This document shows, piece after piece, positions 47,181 through 56,128 of a DNA stretch of 64,000 bases. Origin of the DNA: Streptomyces sp. NBC_01296 (GTDB taxonomy: Bacteria > Actinomycetota > Actinomycetes > Streptomycetales > Streptomycetaceae); assembly GCF_035984415.1 (NCBI RefSeq), contig NZ_CP130720.1, positions 682,001-746,000 on the forward strand, in the 5' to 3' direction. Below the pieces are notes generated by a model, which was not told the origin of the DNA, searched no databases, and saw only the letters and a program-made list of their open reading frames with translations. Numbering within the stretch: the first letter of the stretch is position 1; every line of letters begins with the position of its first letter. The position numbers were made by a program, and so were the translations under genes.

Positions 47181-47785
47181 GGGACGGGCTGGTGCGCACG
47201 CTCCAGGACCACGGTTGCGAGGTGGTGGCGGTGGACAACGGCCCGGCCCTGCTGCGGGCGCTGCTGGCCGAGGCGCCGGACGTCGCGGTGGTCGACGTAC
47301 GGCTGCCGCCGACGTTCACCGACGAGGGTCTGCAGGCAGCGCTGGAAGCACGGCGCCGGCGCCCGGGCCTGCCCGTCCTCGTGCTGTCCCAGTACGTCGA
47401 GCAGCTCTACGCCCACGAGCTGCTCGCGGACGGCGCCGGGGGCATCGGCTATCTGCTGAAGGACCGGGTGACCGACACCGGCCAGTTCGTCGACGCCGTC
47501 CGCCGCGTCGCGGCGGGCGGTACGGCCATGGACCCGCAGGTCATCGCGAAGCTGCTGGCGCGCAGTGACGCCCGCGGGCTGACGGACGGGCTGACTGCGC
47601 GGGAGCACGCCGTCCTGGAGCTGATGGCCGAGGGCCGGTCGAACGCGGCGATAGCCGGCGGGCTGCACATCAGCGAGAGCGCCGTGGCCAAGCACACGAC
47701 CGGCATCTTCGCGAAGCTCCGCATCGCGCCGTCGGCCGACGACAACCGCCGCGTGCTGGCCGTGCTGGCCCACTTGAAACGGTGA
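47144..47785 (+). CDS. NarL/LuxR-type response regulator
   Basis: 213 residues. Receiver with DLFLLRDGL, phosphoacceptor Asp in VAVVDVRLP near 52, and Lys in YLLKDRV; LuxR helix-turn-helix near 150-200 with LTAREHAVLELMAEGRSNAA and SAVAKHTTGIFAKLRI. Complete, and overlapping the kinase end, so they are a pair. Partner operon includes the CPBP protease; targets not known. Confidence 0.93.
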   Translation: MRVVLAEDLFLLRDGLVRTLQDHGCEVVAVDNGPALLRALLAEAPDVAVVDVRLPPTFTDEGLQAALEARRRRPGLPVLVLSQYVEQLYAHELLADGAGGIGYLLKDRVTDTGQFVDAVRRVAAGGTAMDPQVIAKLLARSDARGLTDGLTAREHAVLELMAEGRSNAAIAGGLHISESAVAKHTTGIFAKLRIAPSADDNRRVLAVLAHLKR

Positions 47786-47932
47786 GCACGGCGGGGCGGT
47801 CATTAACCCTCCCCGATCCGTTCCTTAAGCCGGCCTCAAGAACACGGGAGCAGGGCCCGAACCGCACGTTTGTCCGTTTTCCGGTCGCTAGCGTGCTGTT
47901 CGAACCTCATCCCCACACAGAGGCAGGTCCTC

Positions 47933-49438
47933 ATGGCTGGCAATTCCCATCGCCGTACGATGAACGCCAAGGCGAAGGCTGCCGCGGCAGTGGCCGTCGC
48001 GGCGGCCGTCGGGGGCACCGCCCTGGTGCTGACCGGTACCGCGCAGGCGGCGTCGGTCGGCGCGACCTTCACCAAGGCGAGCAGCTGGAACACCGGCTAC
48101 ACGGGGCAGTACGTCATCACCAACCGCAGCGGCGGGACGCTCAAGGACTGGACCCTCGAGTTCGACCTGCCCGCCGGCACGGCCCTCTCCTCCCTCTGGA
48201 ACGGCGAGCAGACCGTCAACGGGCAGCATGTGACGGTCAAGCCGCCCCGGTGGGACACGGCCGGGCTCACGGCCGGCGGCTCGGTCACCGTCGGGTTCGT
48301 GACCAGCGCGAGCGGCAACCCGGGCAGCCCGACGGGGTGCCTGATCAACAAGGAGAAGTGCTCCCCGGCCACCGGGCCGACGCCCAGCCCCAGCGGCCGG
48401 CCCACCACCGCGCCGACGGCCTCCGCCTCACCCAGCTCCAAGCCGACGGCCGCCCCCACCGCGACGGCCACGGCGACGGCGACGGCGACGGCGACGGCCA
48501 CCGCGAAGCCGACCCCGACCGTGCCCCCGGGGGGCGGCACCACCACGTCCGCCGGGTTCGCACCGTACGTGGACACCTCGCTCTACCCGGCCTTCGATCT
48601 CCTGGACACGGCGGCCAAGAGCGGAGTGAAGGAGTTCAACCTCGCCTTCATCACCTCCGGCGGCGGCTGCTCCCCGCTCTGGGGCGGCGTCACGGCCCTC
48701 GGAGACGACCGGGTCGCCTCCCAGATCGCCGCGCTGCGCGCCAAGGGCGGGGACGTCCGGGTGTCGTTCGGCGGTGCGGCCGGCTCCGAGCTGGGCCTGG
48801 CGTGCAGCTCCCCCGCCGACCTCGCCGCCGCGTACGGCAAGGTGGTGGACACGTACAAGCTGACCAAGGTGGACTTCGACATCGAGGGCGCGGCCCTGCC
48901 CGACACGGCGGCAAACACCCGGCGCGCGCAAGCCATAGCGCAGCTGCAGAAGTCGCACCCCGGGCTCGACGTCTCGTTCACCCTGCCCGTGATGCCCGAG
49001 GGGCTCACCCAGCCCGGGGTCGACCTGATCGGCAATGCCCGGCAGAACGGTGTGGCGGTCTCCGCCGTCAACATCATGGCGATGGACTACGGCCCGGCGT
49101 ACAGCGGCGACATGGGCGGCTACGCCATCCAGGCAGCCACCGCGACGCAGGCGCAGATCAAGGGAGTACTGGGCCTGAGCGACGCGGCGGCGTGGAAGAC
49201 GGTGGCCGTCACGCCGATGATCGGCGTCAACGACGTCTCCAGCGAGATCTTCAAGGTGGACGACGCCACCCAGCTCGTGGAGTTCGCCCGGTCCAAGGGT
49301 CTCGGCTGGCTCGCGATGTGGTCGGGCGCCCGTGACAAGCAGTGCCCGGGCGGCGCGAAGAACTCCGCCGACGCGACGTGCTCGTCCATCGTCCAGGAAC
49401 CCCTCGCCTTCACGAAGGCCTTCGCCGCCCGCGGCTAG
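47933..49438 (+). CDS. Secreted chitinase: CBM2 plus GH18
   Basis: 501 residues. Signal peptide 1-40 (ending TGTAQA), carbohydrate-binding CBM2-like domain about 41-143 (SSWNTGYTGQYVITNRSGG, with cysteines closing at CLINKEKC), Pro/Thr/Ala linker 144-205 with an (AT)n run, then GH18 barrel 206-501 with VDFDIE at 313-318 (catalytic Glu318; the first Asp of DxxDxDxE is Thr here) and MAMDYGPAYSG. The layout of streptomycete ChiC/ChiD-like family 18 enzymes. It should hydrolyse chitin outside the cell. ATG 47933 follows AGGCAGG. Confidence 0.93.
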   Translation: MAGNSHRRTMNAKAKAAAAVAVAAAVGGTALVLTGTAQAASVGATFTKASSWNTGYTGQYVITNRSGGTLKDWTLEFDLPAGTALSSLWNGEQTVNGQHVTVKPPRWDTAGLTAGGSVTVGFVTSASGNPGSPTGCLINKEKCSPATGPTPSPSGRPTTAPTASASPSSKPTAAPTATATATATATATATAKPTPTVPPGGGTTTSAGFAPYVDTSLYPAFDLLDTAAKSGVKEFNLAFITSGGGCSPLWGGVTALGDDRVASQIAALRAKGGDVRVSFGGAAGSELGLACSSPADLAAAYGKVVDTYKLTKVDFDIEGAALPDTAANTRRAQAIAQLQKSHPGLDVSFTLPVMPEGLTQPGVDLIGNARQNGVAVSAVNIMAMDYGPAYSGDMGGYAIQAATATQAQIKGVLGLSDAAAWKTVAVTPMIGVNDVSSEIFKVDDATQLVEFARSKGLGWLAMWSGARDKQCPGGAKNSADATCSSIVQEPLAFTKAFAARG

Positions 49439-49482
49439 GGCGACCTGAGGGGCGAGAGCCGCCGCGCCCACGACGCGAAGGC

Positions 49483-50541
49483 TCAGGCCGCCCGTCGGAG
49501 CATCGCCAGGCGGCTCGCCGTGCGGTCCAGGTCGCGCGTCAGGGCCTGGTCGGCGGGGAGGGCGGCCAGTGGGTCGGAGCCGATGAGTATCAGCCGGACA
49601 TCCCGGTCGCATGCGACGTCCACGAGGTTCGCGAACCGCTGCCGTCCGTCCGCGGAGGCAGCGGCCAGCGGGGGTACGCCGTCCAGTACGAGGGTGCCGA
49701 ACCGTTCGGCGAGCGCCAGGTAGTCCGGTACCGCCGTCGCCGTCTCGCACAGTGCGTCGAACCCGAACCACACGAGTTCGCCGCGCACCGCTCGGGCGGG
49801 CAGCTCCCGCAGGTGGGCCGGGACGCCGGCGGCCTCCGCGGGCGCCGGGACGGTGAGGCCGAGCGCCTCCAGGGCGGTGTGCCCGGGAGGCAGGCACAGG
49901 CCCGTGGCGAACCGGCGGCCACCCGTCGGCTGCGCCGCCGCGAGCCGGCGGAAGTCCACCGGGCCCGAGACGTCCAGGACGTCCATCCGCTCCTCGATGA
50001 GCTTGATGGTCGGCTCGAACAAGTGGTGGTAGAGCGGGTCCGGCATCAGGCCTGCGGGCGGGTAGTTGGACGTCGTGACCAGGGTGATCCGGCGGTCCAG
50101 CAGTGTGCGGAAGAGGCGGGCGATGAGCATCGCGTCGCCGGCGTCGTGCGCGTGGAACTCGTCGAAGACGAGGATCCGGCTGTCCCCGATCAGCTCGTCC
50201 AGAGCCCTGTCGACGGCGCTCTGCCCGTCGTGGCGGCCGCCCGGCCGGGTCACTCCGTCGTGCAGGCGCCGGAAGAAGTCGTGGAAGTGCAGGCGGCGTT
50301 TGCGTCCGGAAGGCAGGCCCTCGTAAAAGGTGTCCACCAGCCAGCTCTTGCCGCGGCCCACCGGGCCCCAGACGTAGAGGTCGCGGGGTGGTTTGGGGAA
50401 GGTCCAGGTCGGGCGGGCGAGTTCGGCCGCCAGCCGGGACAGCCGTCCGACGGCGGCCTGTTGGGCAGGGGCGACGGAGAATCCCCGCCGGGCCGCGGCC
50501 TCGTGGAAATGGCTGCGCATGGCCTGGTCGCGCTTGTGCAC
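49483..50541 (-). CDS. zapE: ZapE/AFG1-like ATPase
   Basis: 352 residues. Walker A WGPVGRGKSWLVDTF near 60, LHFHDFFRRLHDGV, Walker B ILVFDEFHAHDAGDAMLIAR (DEF), sensor LVTTSNYPPAGLMPDPLYHH (quoted in part TTSNYPPAGLMP), and GDRF-like late FANLVDVACDRDVRLILIGS. This is the AFG1/LACE1 family; in E. coli ZapE binds FtsZ late in division, and other members assist protein quality control. GTG 50541 chosen; a later in-frame Met is MRSHFHE. Well conserved. Confidence 0.9.
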   Translation of the reverse strand: MHKRDQAMRSHFHEAAARRGFSVAPAQQAAVGRLSRLAAELARPTWTFPKPPRDLYVWGPVGRGKSWLVDTFYEGLPSGRKRRLHFHDFFRRLHDGVTRPGGRHDGQSAVDRALDELIGDSRILVFDEFHAHDAGDAMLIARLFRTLLDRRITLVTTSNYPPAGLMPDPLYHHLFEPTIKLIEERMDVLDVSGPVDFRRLAAAQPTGGRRFATGLCLPPGHTALEALGLTVPAPAEAAGVPAHLRELPARAVRGELVWFGFDALCETATAVPDYLALAERFGTLVLDGVPPLAAASADGRQRFANLVDVACDRDVRLILIGSDPLAALPADQALTRDLDRTASRLAMLRRAA

Positions 50542-50723
50542 CGTTCAGCTCTTCCGTTCCATGCCAAGAGGTCGCTCCCCCAACTCGACCTCGGGGAAAG
50601 GATCATGATGCACCTTGGCCGAACGGGTGAACAGCCCTGCCCCCTGACGACGACACGACGCGTCCGTGCGCGACGGGCGGCGCGTTTCCGCGCCGCCCGG
50701 TGATCCTTCCCGGTCGCGCGGCG

Positions 50724-50939
50724 CTAGTCGGACGAGCCTCCGGTGACGCGCTTGGCCGCTTCGCTCTCGGCAGCGGGCGGTGACAGCTCGGAGAGCGTGT
50801 CGAGCGCGTGGTCGTCGCGCAGTTCCGCCTCCCAGGCAGCCGCCAGCTCCTCCTGCCGCTCACGCGGCAACTGCTCGATCTCTTCCCGGCGGGCCGGGGT
50901 CAGGGCCTTCAGGAACCGCAAGAGCTCGTCCATGGCCAT
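50724..50939 (-). CDS. Small helical acidic protein
   Basis: 71 residues: MDELLRFLKALTPARREEIE then QLPRERQEELAAAWEAELRD, two amphipathic helices and a polar tail. Coding bias and GGAGAAG before the ATG support it. No known family; it resembles many short unnamed actinobacterial proteins. Same strand as the VOC gene 15 bases upstream, so in the same transcript. Confidence 0.7.
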   Translation of the reverse strand: MAMDELLRFLKALTPARREEIEQLPRERQEELAAAWEAELRDDHALDTLSELSPPAAESEAAKRVTGGSSD

Positions 50940-50954
50940 GGTTCTTCTCCTTCG

Positions 50955-51743
50955 TCAAACGGGCGTGTCCGGGGGCGCGACCACCGTGAAGAGGCCGCCG
51001 TCCGGGTCGCTCAGGGTGATCCGGCGCCCCGTGGCCGTGGTGTGGACGGGTGAAACGGCCCGGCCGCCGAGCCGGACGGCGGTCTCCACGGCGGCTTCGA
51101 GGTCGGGCACGTGGAAGTGGACGTGCCAGCGCGGCCGGACCTGCGGATCCGGGGCCTCTTCGACGGCTCCGCCGCTGATCAGGGCCACGGTGTCACGGCC
51201 GCGGCGGACGACGACGTGGCCGTGCTCGTACGAGACGTCGCAGCACCCGGGCCGCTCACAGGCCCAGTCGAGCACCTCGCCGTAGAACACGGCGGCGGCG
51301 AAGGCGTCCCGGGTGCGCAGTTCGAGCCATCCGGCAGCGCCGCCGGGGTGCGCCGTCCAGTCCGGGATCACCTCGCCCTGCCAGAAGCCGAAGACCGCGC
51401 CGTCGGGGTCGGCCGCGAGCGCGGCGCGCCCGGTGCCGAAGGCCAGCGGCCCCACTGCCATCGTGGCGCCGCGCTCGCGCACCCGGGCGGCGGTGTCGTC
51501 CGCGTCGTCGACGGCGAAGTACGGGGTCCAGGCCACCGGGACGCCGAGGCGCGGGGCCAGCGCACCGATTCCGGCGACCGGTACGCCGTCCTGCAGCGCG
51601 ACGGAGAATCCCTCGCCGAGGCGGGTCGGGCGAAATTTCCAGCCCAGTACGGCGCCGTAGAACTGATGGGCGGAATCGAGATCGCGTGCCATCAGGGTGA
51701 CCCAGCACGGCGCGCCGAACACCTCATGGCTTGACGTCGACAC
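50955..51743 (-). CDS. Two-domain VOC family protein
   Basis: 262 residues with two VOC domains: VFGAPCWVTLMARDLDSAHQ and FYGAVLGWKFRPTRLGEGFS, then AAGWLELRTRDAFAAAVFYG, and WHVHFHVPDLEAAVETAVRL, ending GRRITLSDPDGGLFTVV. Glyoxalase/bleomycin-resistance type with a tandem layout common in streptomycetes (like AF1990-type hydroxylases); substrate unknown. GTG 51743 lies nine bases after GGGAGG; GTG 51749 is also possible. Precedes the small helical protein. Confidence 0.85.
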   Translation of the reverse strand: MSTSSHEVFGAPCWVTLMARDLDSAHQFYGAVLGWKFRPTRLGEGFSVALQDGVPVAGIGALAPRLGVPVAWTPYFAVDDADDTAARVRERGATMAVGPLAFGTGRAALAADPDGAVFGFWQGEVIPDWTAHPGGAAGWLELRTRDAFAAAVFYGEVLDWACERPGCCDVSYEHGHVVVRRGRDTVALISGGAVEEAPDPQVRPRWHVHFHVPDLEAAVETAVRLGGRAVSPVHTTATGRRITLSDPDGGLFTVVAPPDTPV

Positions 51744-51974
51744 CGGCACCGACCTCCCTCGACCTCCCCCGACCCACACTAGCCCGGGGCCGGGTGACCG
51801 GCTCCGAGGCTGGGCCGCTCGTGTCACGGGCAAGGCCGCGGCCGCGGCCGAGAAACAGCGTACGGCGTACGGGGTCCGGGTGAGGTGCGGATGCGGGCAG
51901 CGGCCGCGCGGCCGGACGTGGCCTCTTGATCCCTGTGACGCGTGGGGCCGCTGAGTCCGGGAAGGAAGGCACGT

Positions 51975-53171
51975 ATGCCGGAAGTCATCGTCACCGTACG
52001 CTCGCTCGTCCGCCGCCGTCGGGAACCTGTCGTCGTACAGGCCTTCCGGTCGACGGCGGCAGCCGTGGTGTCCTACGTCGTCGCGCTCTGGCTGAGCAGC
52101 GAACCGGCGCCGCTGACCGCACCACTGACGGCGTTGCTCGTCGTCCAGGTGACGCTCTACACCACCCTCACCACCGGTATCCGCCGGGTGAACTCGGTCG
52201 TCGCGGGCGTCCTGGTAGCCATCGGGTTCAGCGCCCTCGTCGGTCTCACCTGGTGGAGCCTGGGCCTGGTCATCCTCACCTCGCTCGTCGTGGGTCATCT
52301 GGTGCGGGTCGACGAGTTCGTGCCCGAGGTCGCGATCAGCGCGATGCTGGTGCTCGGGGTGACACAGGTGGCGGCCACTGCCTGGGACCGCGTGCTGGAG
52401 ACCCTGATCGGAGCCGTCGTGGGGCTCCTGTTCAACCTCTTCCTCGCACCACCCGTATGGGTGGCGCCGGCAAGCGAAGCGATCACCTCGCTCGCCGGCC
52501 GCATGCGTGACCTGCTGGTCCACATCGGCGACGAGCTGGACCAGCACACGCCCGTGGAGCAGGCGGCAGCACGACTGCACGAGGCCCGGCGGCTGGACAA
52601 CGACATCGCGCACGTGGACTCGGCGCTGCGGCAGGCCGAGGACAGCCTGCGGCTCAATCCCCGGGTGAAGGAGGCGCTCCTCTTCCGCCTGGTGCTCCGT
52701 ACGGGACTCGACACGCTGGAGATCTGCGCCGTGGTCCTGCGGGTCTGCTGCCGCACGCTGACCGACCTGGCCACGACGCGCACGGACGGTCCGCTCTTCC
52801 CGGAACACGTCGCGCAGGCGCTGCGAGAGCTGTTCGTGCACATGGGGATCGCGCTCGAGAACTTCGCCGTACTGATCACCGCGCAGATCACCGCGAGTGC
52901 GCAGGAGGCGGAACTCCGGCTGGCTCAGGAGCTCGCGGCGGCCCGGATCAGCCGCGACCGGGCCGCGCATCTTCTGCAGGAGGAGGCGCGCTCGCGGCCG
53001 GAGACGTGGCAGTTGTACGGGGCCCTGCTCGCGGAAGCCGACCGGGTACTGGACGAACTGGGGGTGGAGAAGCGCTCCGAACGGCTCGTGGAGGAGCTCG
53101 ACCGGCACTCGCGCACGGCGCGCGCCCGGCGCCCGCAGCTCCAGCGGCTGTGGCGGGGCCGCGCCAGCTAA
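51975..53171 (+). CDS. FUSC-family membrane protein (aromatic acid exporter-like)
   Basis: 398 residues. N-terminal 160 residues with six short helices typical of FUSC/ArAE proteins (REPVVVQAFRSTAAAVVSYV, LTAPLTALLVVQVTLYTTLT, LIGAVVGLLFNLFLAPPVW), then a long cytosolic helical tail with HIGDELDQHTPVEQAAARLH and SRDRAAHLLQEEARS, probably coiled. Proposed to export aromatic acids or act in envelope stress. GAAGGAAGG precedes ATG 51975. Stop overlaps the SH3 protein stop on the other strand by three bases. Confidence 0.85.
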   Translation: MPEVIVTVRSLVRRRREPVVVQAFRSTAAAVVSYVVALWLSSEPAPLTAPLTALLVVQVTLYTTLTTGIRRVNSVVAGVLVAIGFSALVGLTWWSLGLVILTSLVVGHLVRVDEFVPEVAISAMLVLGVTQVAATAWDRVLETLIGAVVGLLFNLFLAPPVWVAPASEAITSLAGRMRDLLVHIGDELDQHTPVEQAAARLHEARRLDNDIAHVDSALRQAEDSLRLNPRVKEALLFRLVLRTGLDTLEICAVVLRVCCRTLTDLATTRTDGPLFPEHVAQALRELFVHMGIALENFAVLITAQITASAQEAELRLAQELAAARISRDRAAHLLQEEARSRPETWQLYGALLAEADRVLDELGVEKRSERLVEELDRHSRTARARRPQLQRLWRGRAS

Positions 53172-53533
53172 CGGCACCACTGGACCGGGGTGTAGTTGTG
53201 GACGAAGCGGGCCGCGACCCAGCCGGGCTTGCCGTGCAGCCGGTACCAGATGTTGTTGCCCTCCACCCAGGAGCCCTTGGCCTGGCAGGACAGCTCGACC
53301 TTCTCGTTCGGGCCCAGCGTTCCGATCACCTTCGCCGAAGTCGTCGGCGTGTTCCGTACGTGGAGGGGGGCGCGGGCGACCACCACGCCCTTCACGTGGG
53401 CGTCCCGGGCGCCCGCGGCAGGCGTGGCCGGTCCGGGCGCGGCCTCCGCCGCTGCCGCCGGCACCCCCTGGAGCAGCAGCCCCAGGCCCACCGCCGCCAT
53501 CGCCACCGCCGCCTGCATGTTCCGCTGCCCCAT
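53168..53533 (-). CDS. Secreted SH3b-domain protein
   Basis: 121 residues. Signal peptide (AVAMAAVGLGLLLQGVPAAA), then a short linker and one bacterial SH3 domain: APLHVRNTPTTSAKVIGTLG, KVELSCQAKGSWVEGNNIWY, GKPGWVAARFVHNY, with two Cys. It is similar in layout to the extracellular end of the Ser/Thr kinase earlier in the window, so both may bind wall. ATG 53533. Convergent and overlapping with the FUSC gene stop. Confidence 0.85.
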   Translation of the reverse strand: MGQRNMQAAVAMAAVGLGLLLQGVPAAAAEAAPGPATPAAGARDAHVKGVVVARAPLHVRNTPTTSAKVIGTLGPNEKVELSCQAKGSWVEGNNIWYRLHGKPGWVAARFVHNYTPVQWCR

Positions 53534-53760
53534 GCGCTGCTCCCGTTCCGTGGTGCGTGAACGCCCCGGACTGCCTTGCGCGGCCGGGCCTGCGATCGAC
53601 ACTGCCTCGGCAACGGCCGTCGGGTCCCGGCGGCATGCCGCCCACTCACCCGTACGGCGCAGCGACTTCGCCGCACGTCGGAACTGCACCCGGCATGGCG
53701 CATCCCCGGCGGGACACCCGCCCTGCCGGGGACCACACGCGCGGGCCGCACGGGCCCGCG

Positions 53761-53916
53761 TCACCAGTAGTGCTTGCGGCCTCCGACCGCGTGCCCGACG
53801 GCGCCGAGCAGCCAGAGGACCAGGCCCACCACGACGAGGATCAGGCCGATCGTCCACAGAATCGAGATTCCGGTGACGAATCCTATGACCAGCAGGATCA
53901 CTCCGAGGACAATCAC
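53761..53916 (-). CDS. DUF6131 small hydrophobic protein
   Basis: 51 residues, almost all two membrane helices: VLGVILLVIGFVTGISILWT and IGLILVVVGLVLWLLGAVGH, then a basic GGRKHYW tail. It matches the DUF6131 family of small actinobacterial membrane peptides. GTG 53916 has GGGAGG six bases before it. Function unknown. Confidence 0.8.
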   Translation of the reverse strand: MIVLGVILLVIGFVTGISILWTIGLILVVVGLVLWLLGAVGHAVGGRKHYW

Positions 53917-54037
53917 GACAACCTCCCGGTGCCCCGGCACTTGAGTGCACCAGGACACCCTGCGTCTACCATGAATGCCGCATTTCATGCCTCGAAGCGA
54001 AAGCGAAGGCGAGGCGCGAGGTGCCGCCCCCGCACCC

Positions 54038-54427
54038 TCACGGTTCGGAGTAGCTGAAGTCGCCCATCGTCCAGGCGCTGACGTCCTTGATCGCGATCCG
54101 GTACATGCCGCCGGTCTCGGGGATGCCCACGGTGCCCTGGAGGATCCTGGCGACGTGGAAGTGCAAGTAGGAGGGGGAATGTGGTGCGCTGCGCGGGGGG
54201 ACGTCCGTCCCGTCGGCCCCTTCGGCATCCATGAAGAGGCTCGCGAACGGACCGAGCCGGTCCGAATCCGCCAGGACTTCGGCCACCCGCCGCCGCCATA
54301 CGCTCTCGGGAGCGAGGCGGCCGGTGATCACGGCGCCCTGCACCAGCACGGTCAACGACATCTGATTGGTCTGCTGCGACTCCACCGCGGCGGCGATGGC
54401 AACCAGCAGGTCGTCAGGCTTCGACAT
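54038..54427 (-). CDS. GvpU-like protein, orphan
   Basis: 129 residues: LVAIAAAVESQQTNQMSLTV, LVQGAVITGRLAPESVWRRR, LHFHVARILQGTVGIPETGG and IAIKDVSAWTMGDFS. The pattern fits gas-vesicle accessory protein GvpU-like members found in actinobacteria outside gas-vesicle clusters. No gvpA or other gvp gene is near. So either a free homolog of unknown role or a mis-named family. ATG 54427. Confidence 0.6.
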   Translation of the reverse strand: MSKPDDLLVAIAAAVESQQTNQMSLTVLVQGAVITGRLAPESVWRRRVAEVLADSDRLGPFASLFMDAEGADGTDVPPRSAPHSPSYLHFHVARILQGTVGIPETGGMYRIAIKDVSAWTMGDFSYSEP

Positions 54428-54498
54428 GGGCAGGAATGCTACAAGCTCCGCCGCGGAACCCGGGCGTGTCCCCCCGTGCGGCGAGACGGGGCGCGGCG

Positions 54499-55551
54499 TC
54501 AGCCGGTGAAACCGACGTGCACGTGGTCGTGGTGCGTGTCGTCGGAGAAGAACTGGTTCGGCGTGGCTCCGCCCGAAAGGCGTACGGGGCCGCCGACGTT
54601 GTACGAGCCCGTGGCCGCTGCCGAGCGCATGAACGCGGTGATCAGGCTGCGCGGGGTCGCGGGGTCGACGATCGGACGGCCGTCGATGCCCCAGACGTCG
54701 AAGGCCCGCCCGAGCGGGTGGTCGCTCGGCCGGCTCGTGCCGAACACGTTGAGCGGGTGCCCCGACCGGACCACGCTGAGCGACATCCGGTAGGTCTCGG
54801 CGAGCCGGAGCATCGCGCGCAGCACGTTCTCGTGCACCGTCCCGCTGCGGATGTCCGCGGCGGAGGCGGGCGGCAGTTCGATGCGGGGCTGGGCGAGCAC
54901 CGCCCGTGCCGAGGCCCCGAGCGGCGCCGCGGGGCCTGGGCGGCCGGGGTGCAGAGCGGTGACGGCCCAGCCCGCGGAGGTGCGGTCGAGGCGGACGTCG
55001 ACGGTGGTTCCGCCCTGGCGGACGACCCCGCCGGTGCGGGTGGTCTGGGTGCAGGGGATCAGGACGCTCGCGGTCTGCGGCAGGAGGCCGCCGTACTGGG
55101 CGTCGATCACGCGGACGACCGCTTGGTCCGCCGGGGGTGTCAACGGCCCCGCTTCGGCGGCGAGCCGGGCCGCCAGGGGGCCGGCGATGCCGAGCGCCGT
55201 GACCCGCTGCGCCGCGTTGCGCGGGCCGCCTCGGCCCGACGGCCAGGTCCCGAGCGCCTCGACGAGCCGTACGGCGGCGAGTTTGGCCGCGGGTTCGATC
55301 TCGCCCGGTCCGGGCCGCCACGGAACCACGGCCGGAAGACCCGTCGAGGGCGCGGGCGAGGCAGATGCGCGCGCGGCCCCGGCAGGTGTGGCGCGCCGGG
55401 CGGCGGGCGACGACGCTTCGGTACCCCGCGAGCAGCCTGCCGCCCCCGCGCACCAGGCCGCCGTACCCAGCAGCAGCGAACGGCGTCCCACACCCTCGGA
55501 CGGGTTCTCGCGGATCGCGGGAGGCAGGACGATGACCGGCTCCTCGAACAT
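54499..55551 (-). CDS. Exported lipoprotein with M15-like peptidase domain
   Basis: 350 residues. RRSLLLGTAAWCAGAAGCSR is a Tat-type signal with a lipobox Cys (AAGC). Long Pro/Ala linker, then a middle domain, and at the C-terminus SDHPLGRAFDVWG (SxHxxGxAxD) near 275 and HHDHVHVGF (HxH) near 343, the zinc ligands of D-Ala-D-Ala carboxypeptidase/VanY-type M15 enzymes. So probably a wall-active peptidase held on the membrane. ATG 55551. The middle part is not recognised. Confidence 0.8.
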   Translation of the reverse strand: MFEEPVIVLPPAIRENPSEGVGRRSLLLGTAAWCAGAAGCSRGTEASSPAARRATPAGAARASASPAPSTGLPAVVPWRPGPGEIEPAAKLAAVRLVEALGTWPSGRGGPRNAAQRVTALGIAGPLAARLAAEAGPLTPPADQAVVRVIDAQYGGLLPQTASVLIPCTQTTRTGGVVRQGGTTVDVRLDRTSAGWAVTALHPGRPGPAAPLGASARAVLAQPRIELPPASAADIRSGTVHENVLRAMLRLAETYRMSLSVVRSGHPLNVFGTSRPSDHPLGRAFDVWGIDGRPIVDPATPRSLITAFMRSAAATGSYNVGGPVRLSGGATPNQFFSDDTHHDHVHVGFTG

Positions 55552-55702
55552 CCGGGTGGAACGGCTGACGGCCGAGGGCCGCGCCGAGAAGGCGCAGGGC
55601 GATGCCCGCCCTCAGCCACGGCCATGGGGCCCGCCTCCCGAGCACCCGCGTGGTGCCGGGAGGCGTTCAGGTCTCCCCGAGTCTCGATCGGGAAGAGGAG
55701 CC

Positions 55703-55978
55703 TCAGGTGTGGAGGCGGCCGTTGGTGCCGTCGTGGGCGTCCGCGTGGGCGTCGTCGAACCAGTAGTCGCCGGCCGCCAGGTACCGGAAGGAATGCACCT
55801 GCTTGGTCGGCAGCTTGACGGTGACGGCGCGCGAGCCGTCGGCCCGCGGAGTCAGCGTGTGCGTACCCGGCTTCCAGTCGTTGAAGTCACCGACGACGCT
55901 GACCGGGCCGGGCGGCTCGTCGCCCGGCAGGACGAACGTCACCTCGGTACGGTCCTTGCGCAGCTTGCGTTCCAGCAT
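55703..55978 (-). CDS. Single CBM48/isoamylase-N domain protein
   Basis: 91 residues, one early-set Ig fold: VTFVLPGDEPPGPVSVVGDF, NDWKPGTHTLTPRADGSRAV, VHSFRYLAAGDYWFDDAHAD. These domains bind alpha-glucans and normally precede GlgB or GlgX; free copies are frequent in streptomycetes and may bind glycogen or regulate. ATG 55978 is preceded by no strong ribosome site. Next to an HTH gene on the same strand. Confidence 0.88.
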   Translation of the reverse strand: MLERKLRKDRTEVTFVLPGDEPPGPVSVVGDFNDWKPGTHTLTPRADGSRAVTVKLPTKQVHSFRYLAAGDYWFDDAHADAHDGTNGRLHT

Positions 55979-56128
55979 GGACAGGCCTCCCACGAAGACA
56001 CGGACGGGCATGGAGCCCTGTCCATCGTGTCGCCCGCGGGGTTCCACACCCGGCAACACGGCCGCCACACCACTCGTGTGGCTGCTCACCGCCTTCCGGA
56101 AGCCGCTCCGGATCCGGCCGCCGACCCG

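Noticed and set aside
48440..48520. ACGGCG tandem repeats resembling a CRISPR or minisatellite
   Set aside because: They code the Ala-Thr linker of the chitinase; no spacers and no cas genes.
54038..54427. Gas-vesicle gene cluster
   Set aside because: Only one GvpU-like gene; no gvpA, gvpF, gvpN or others around.
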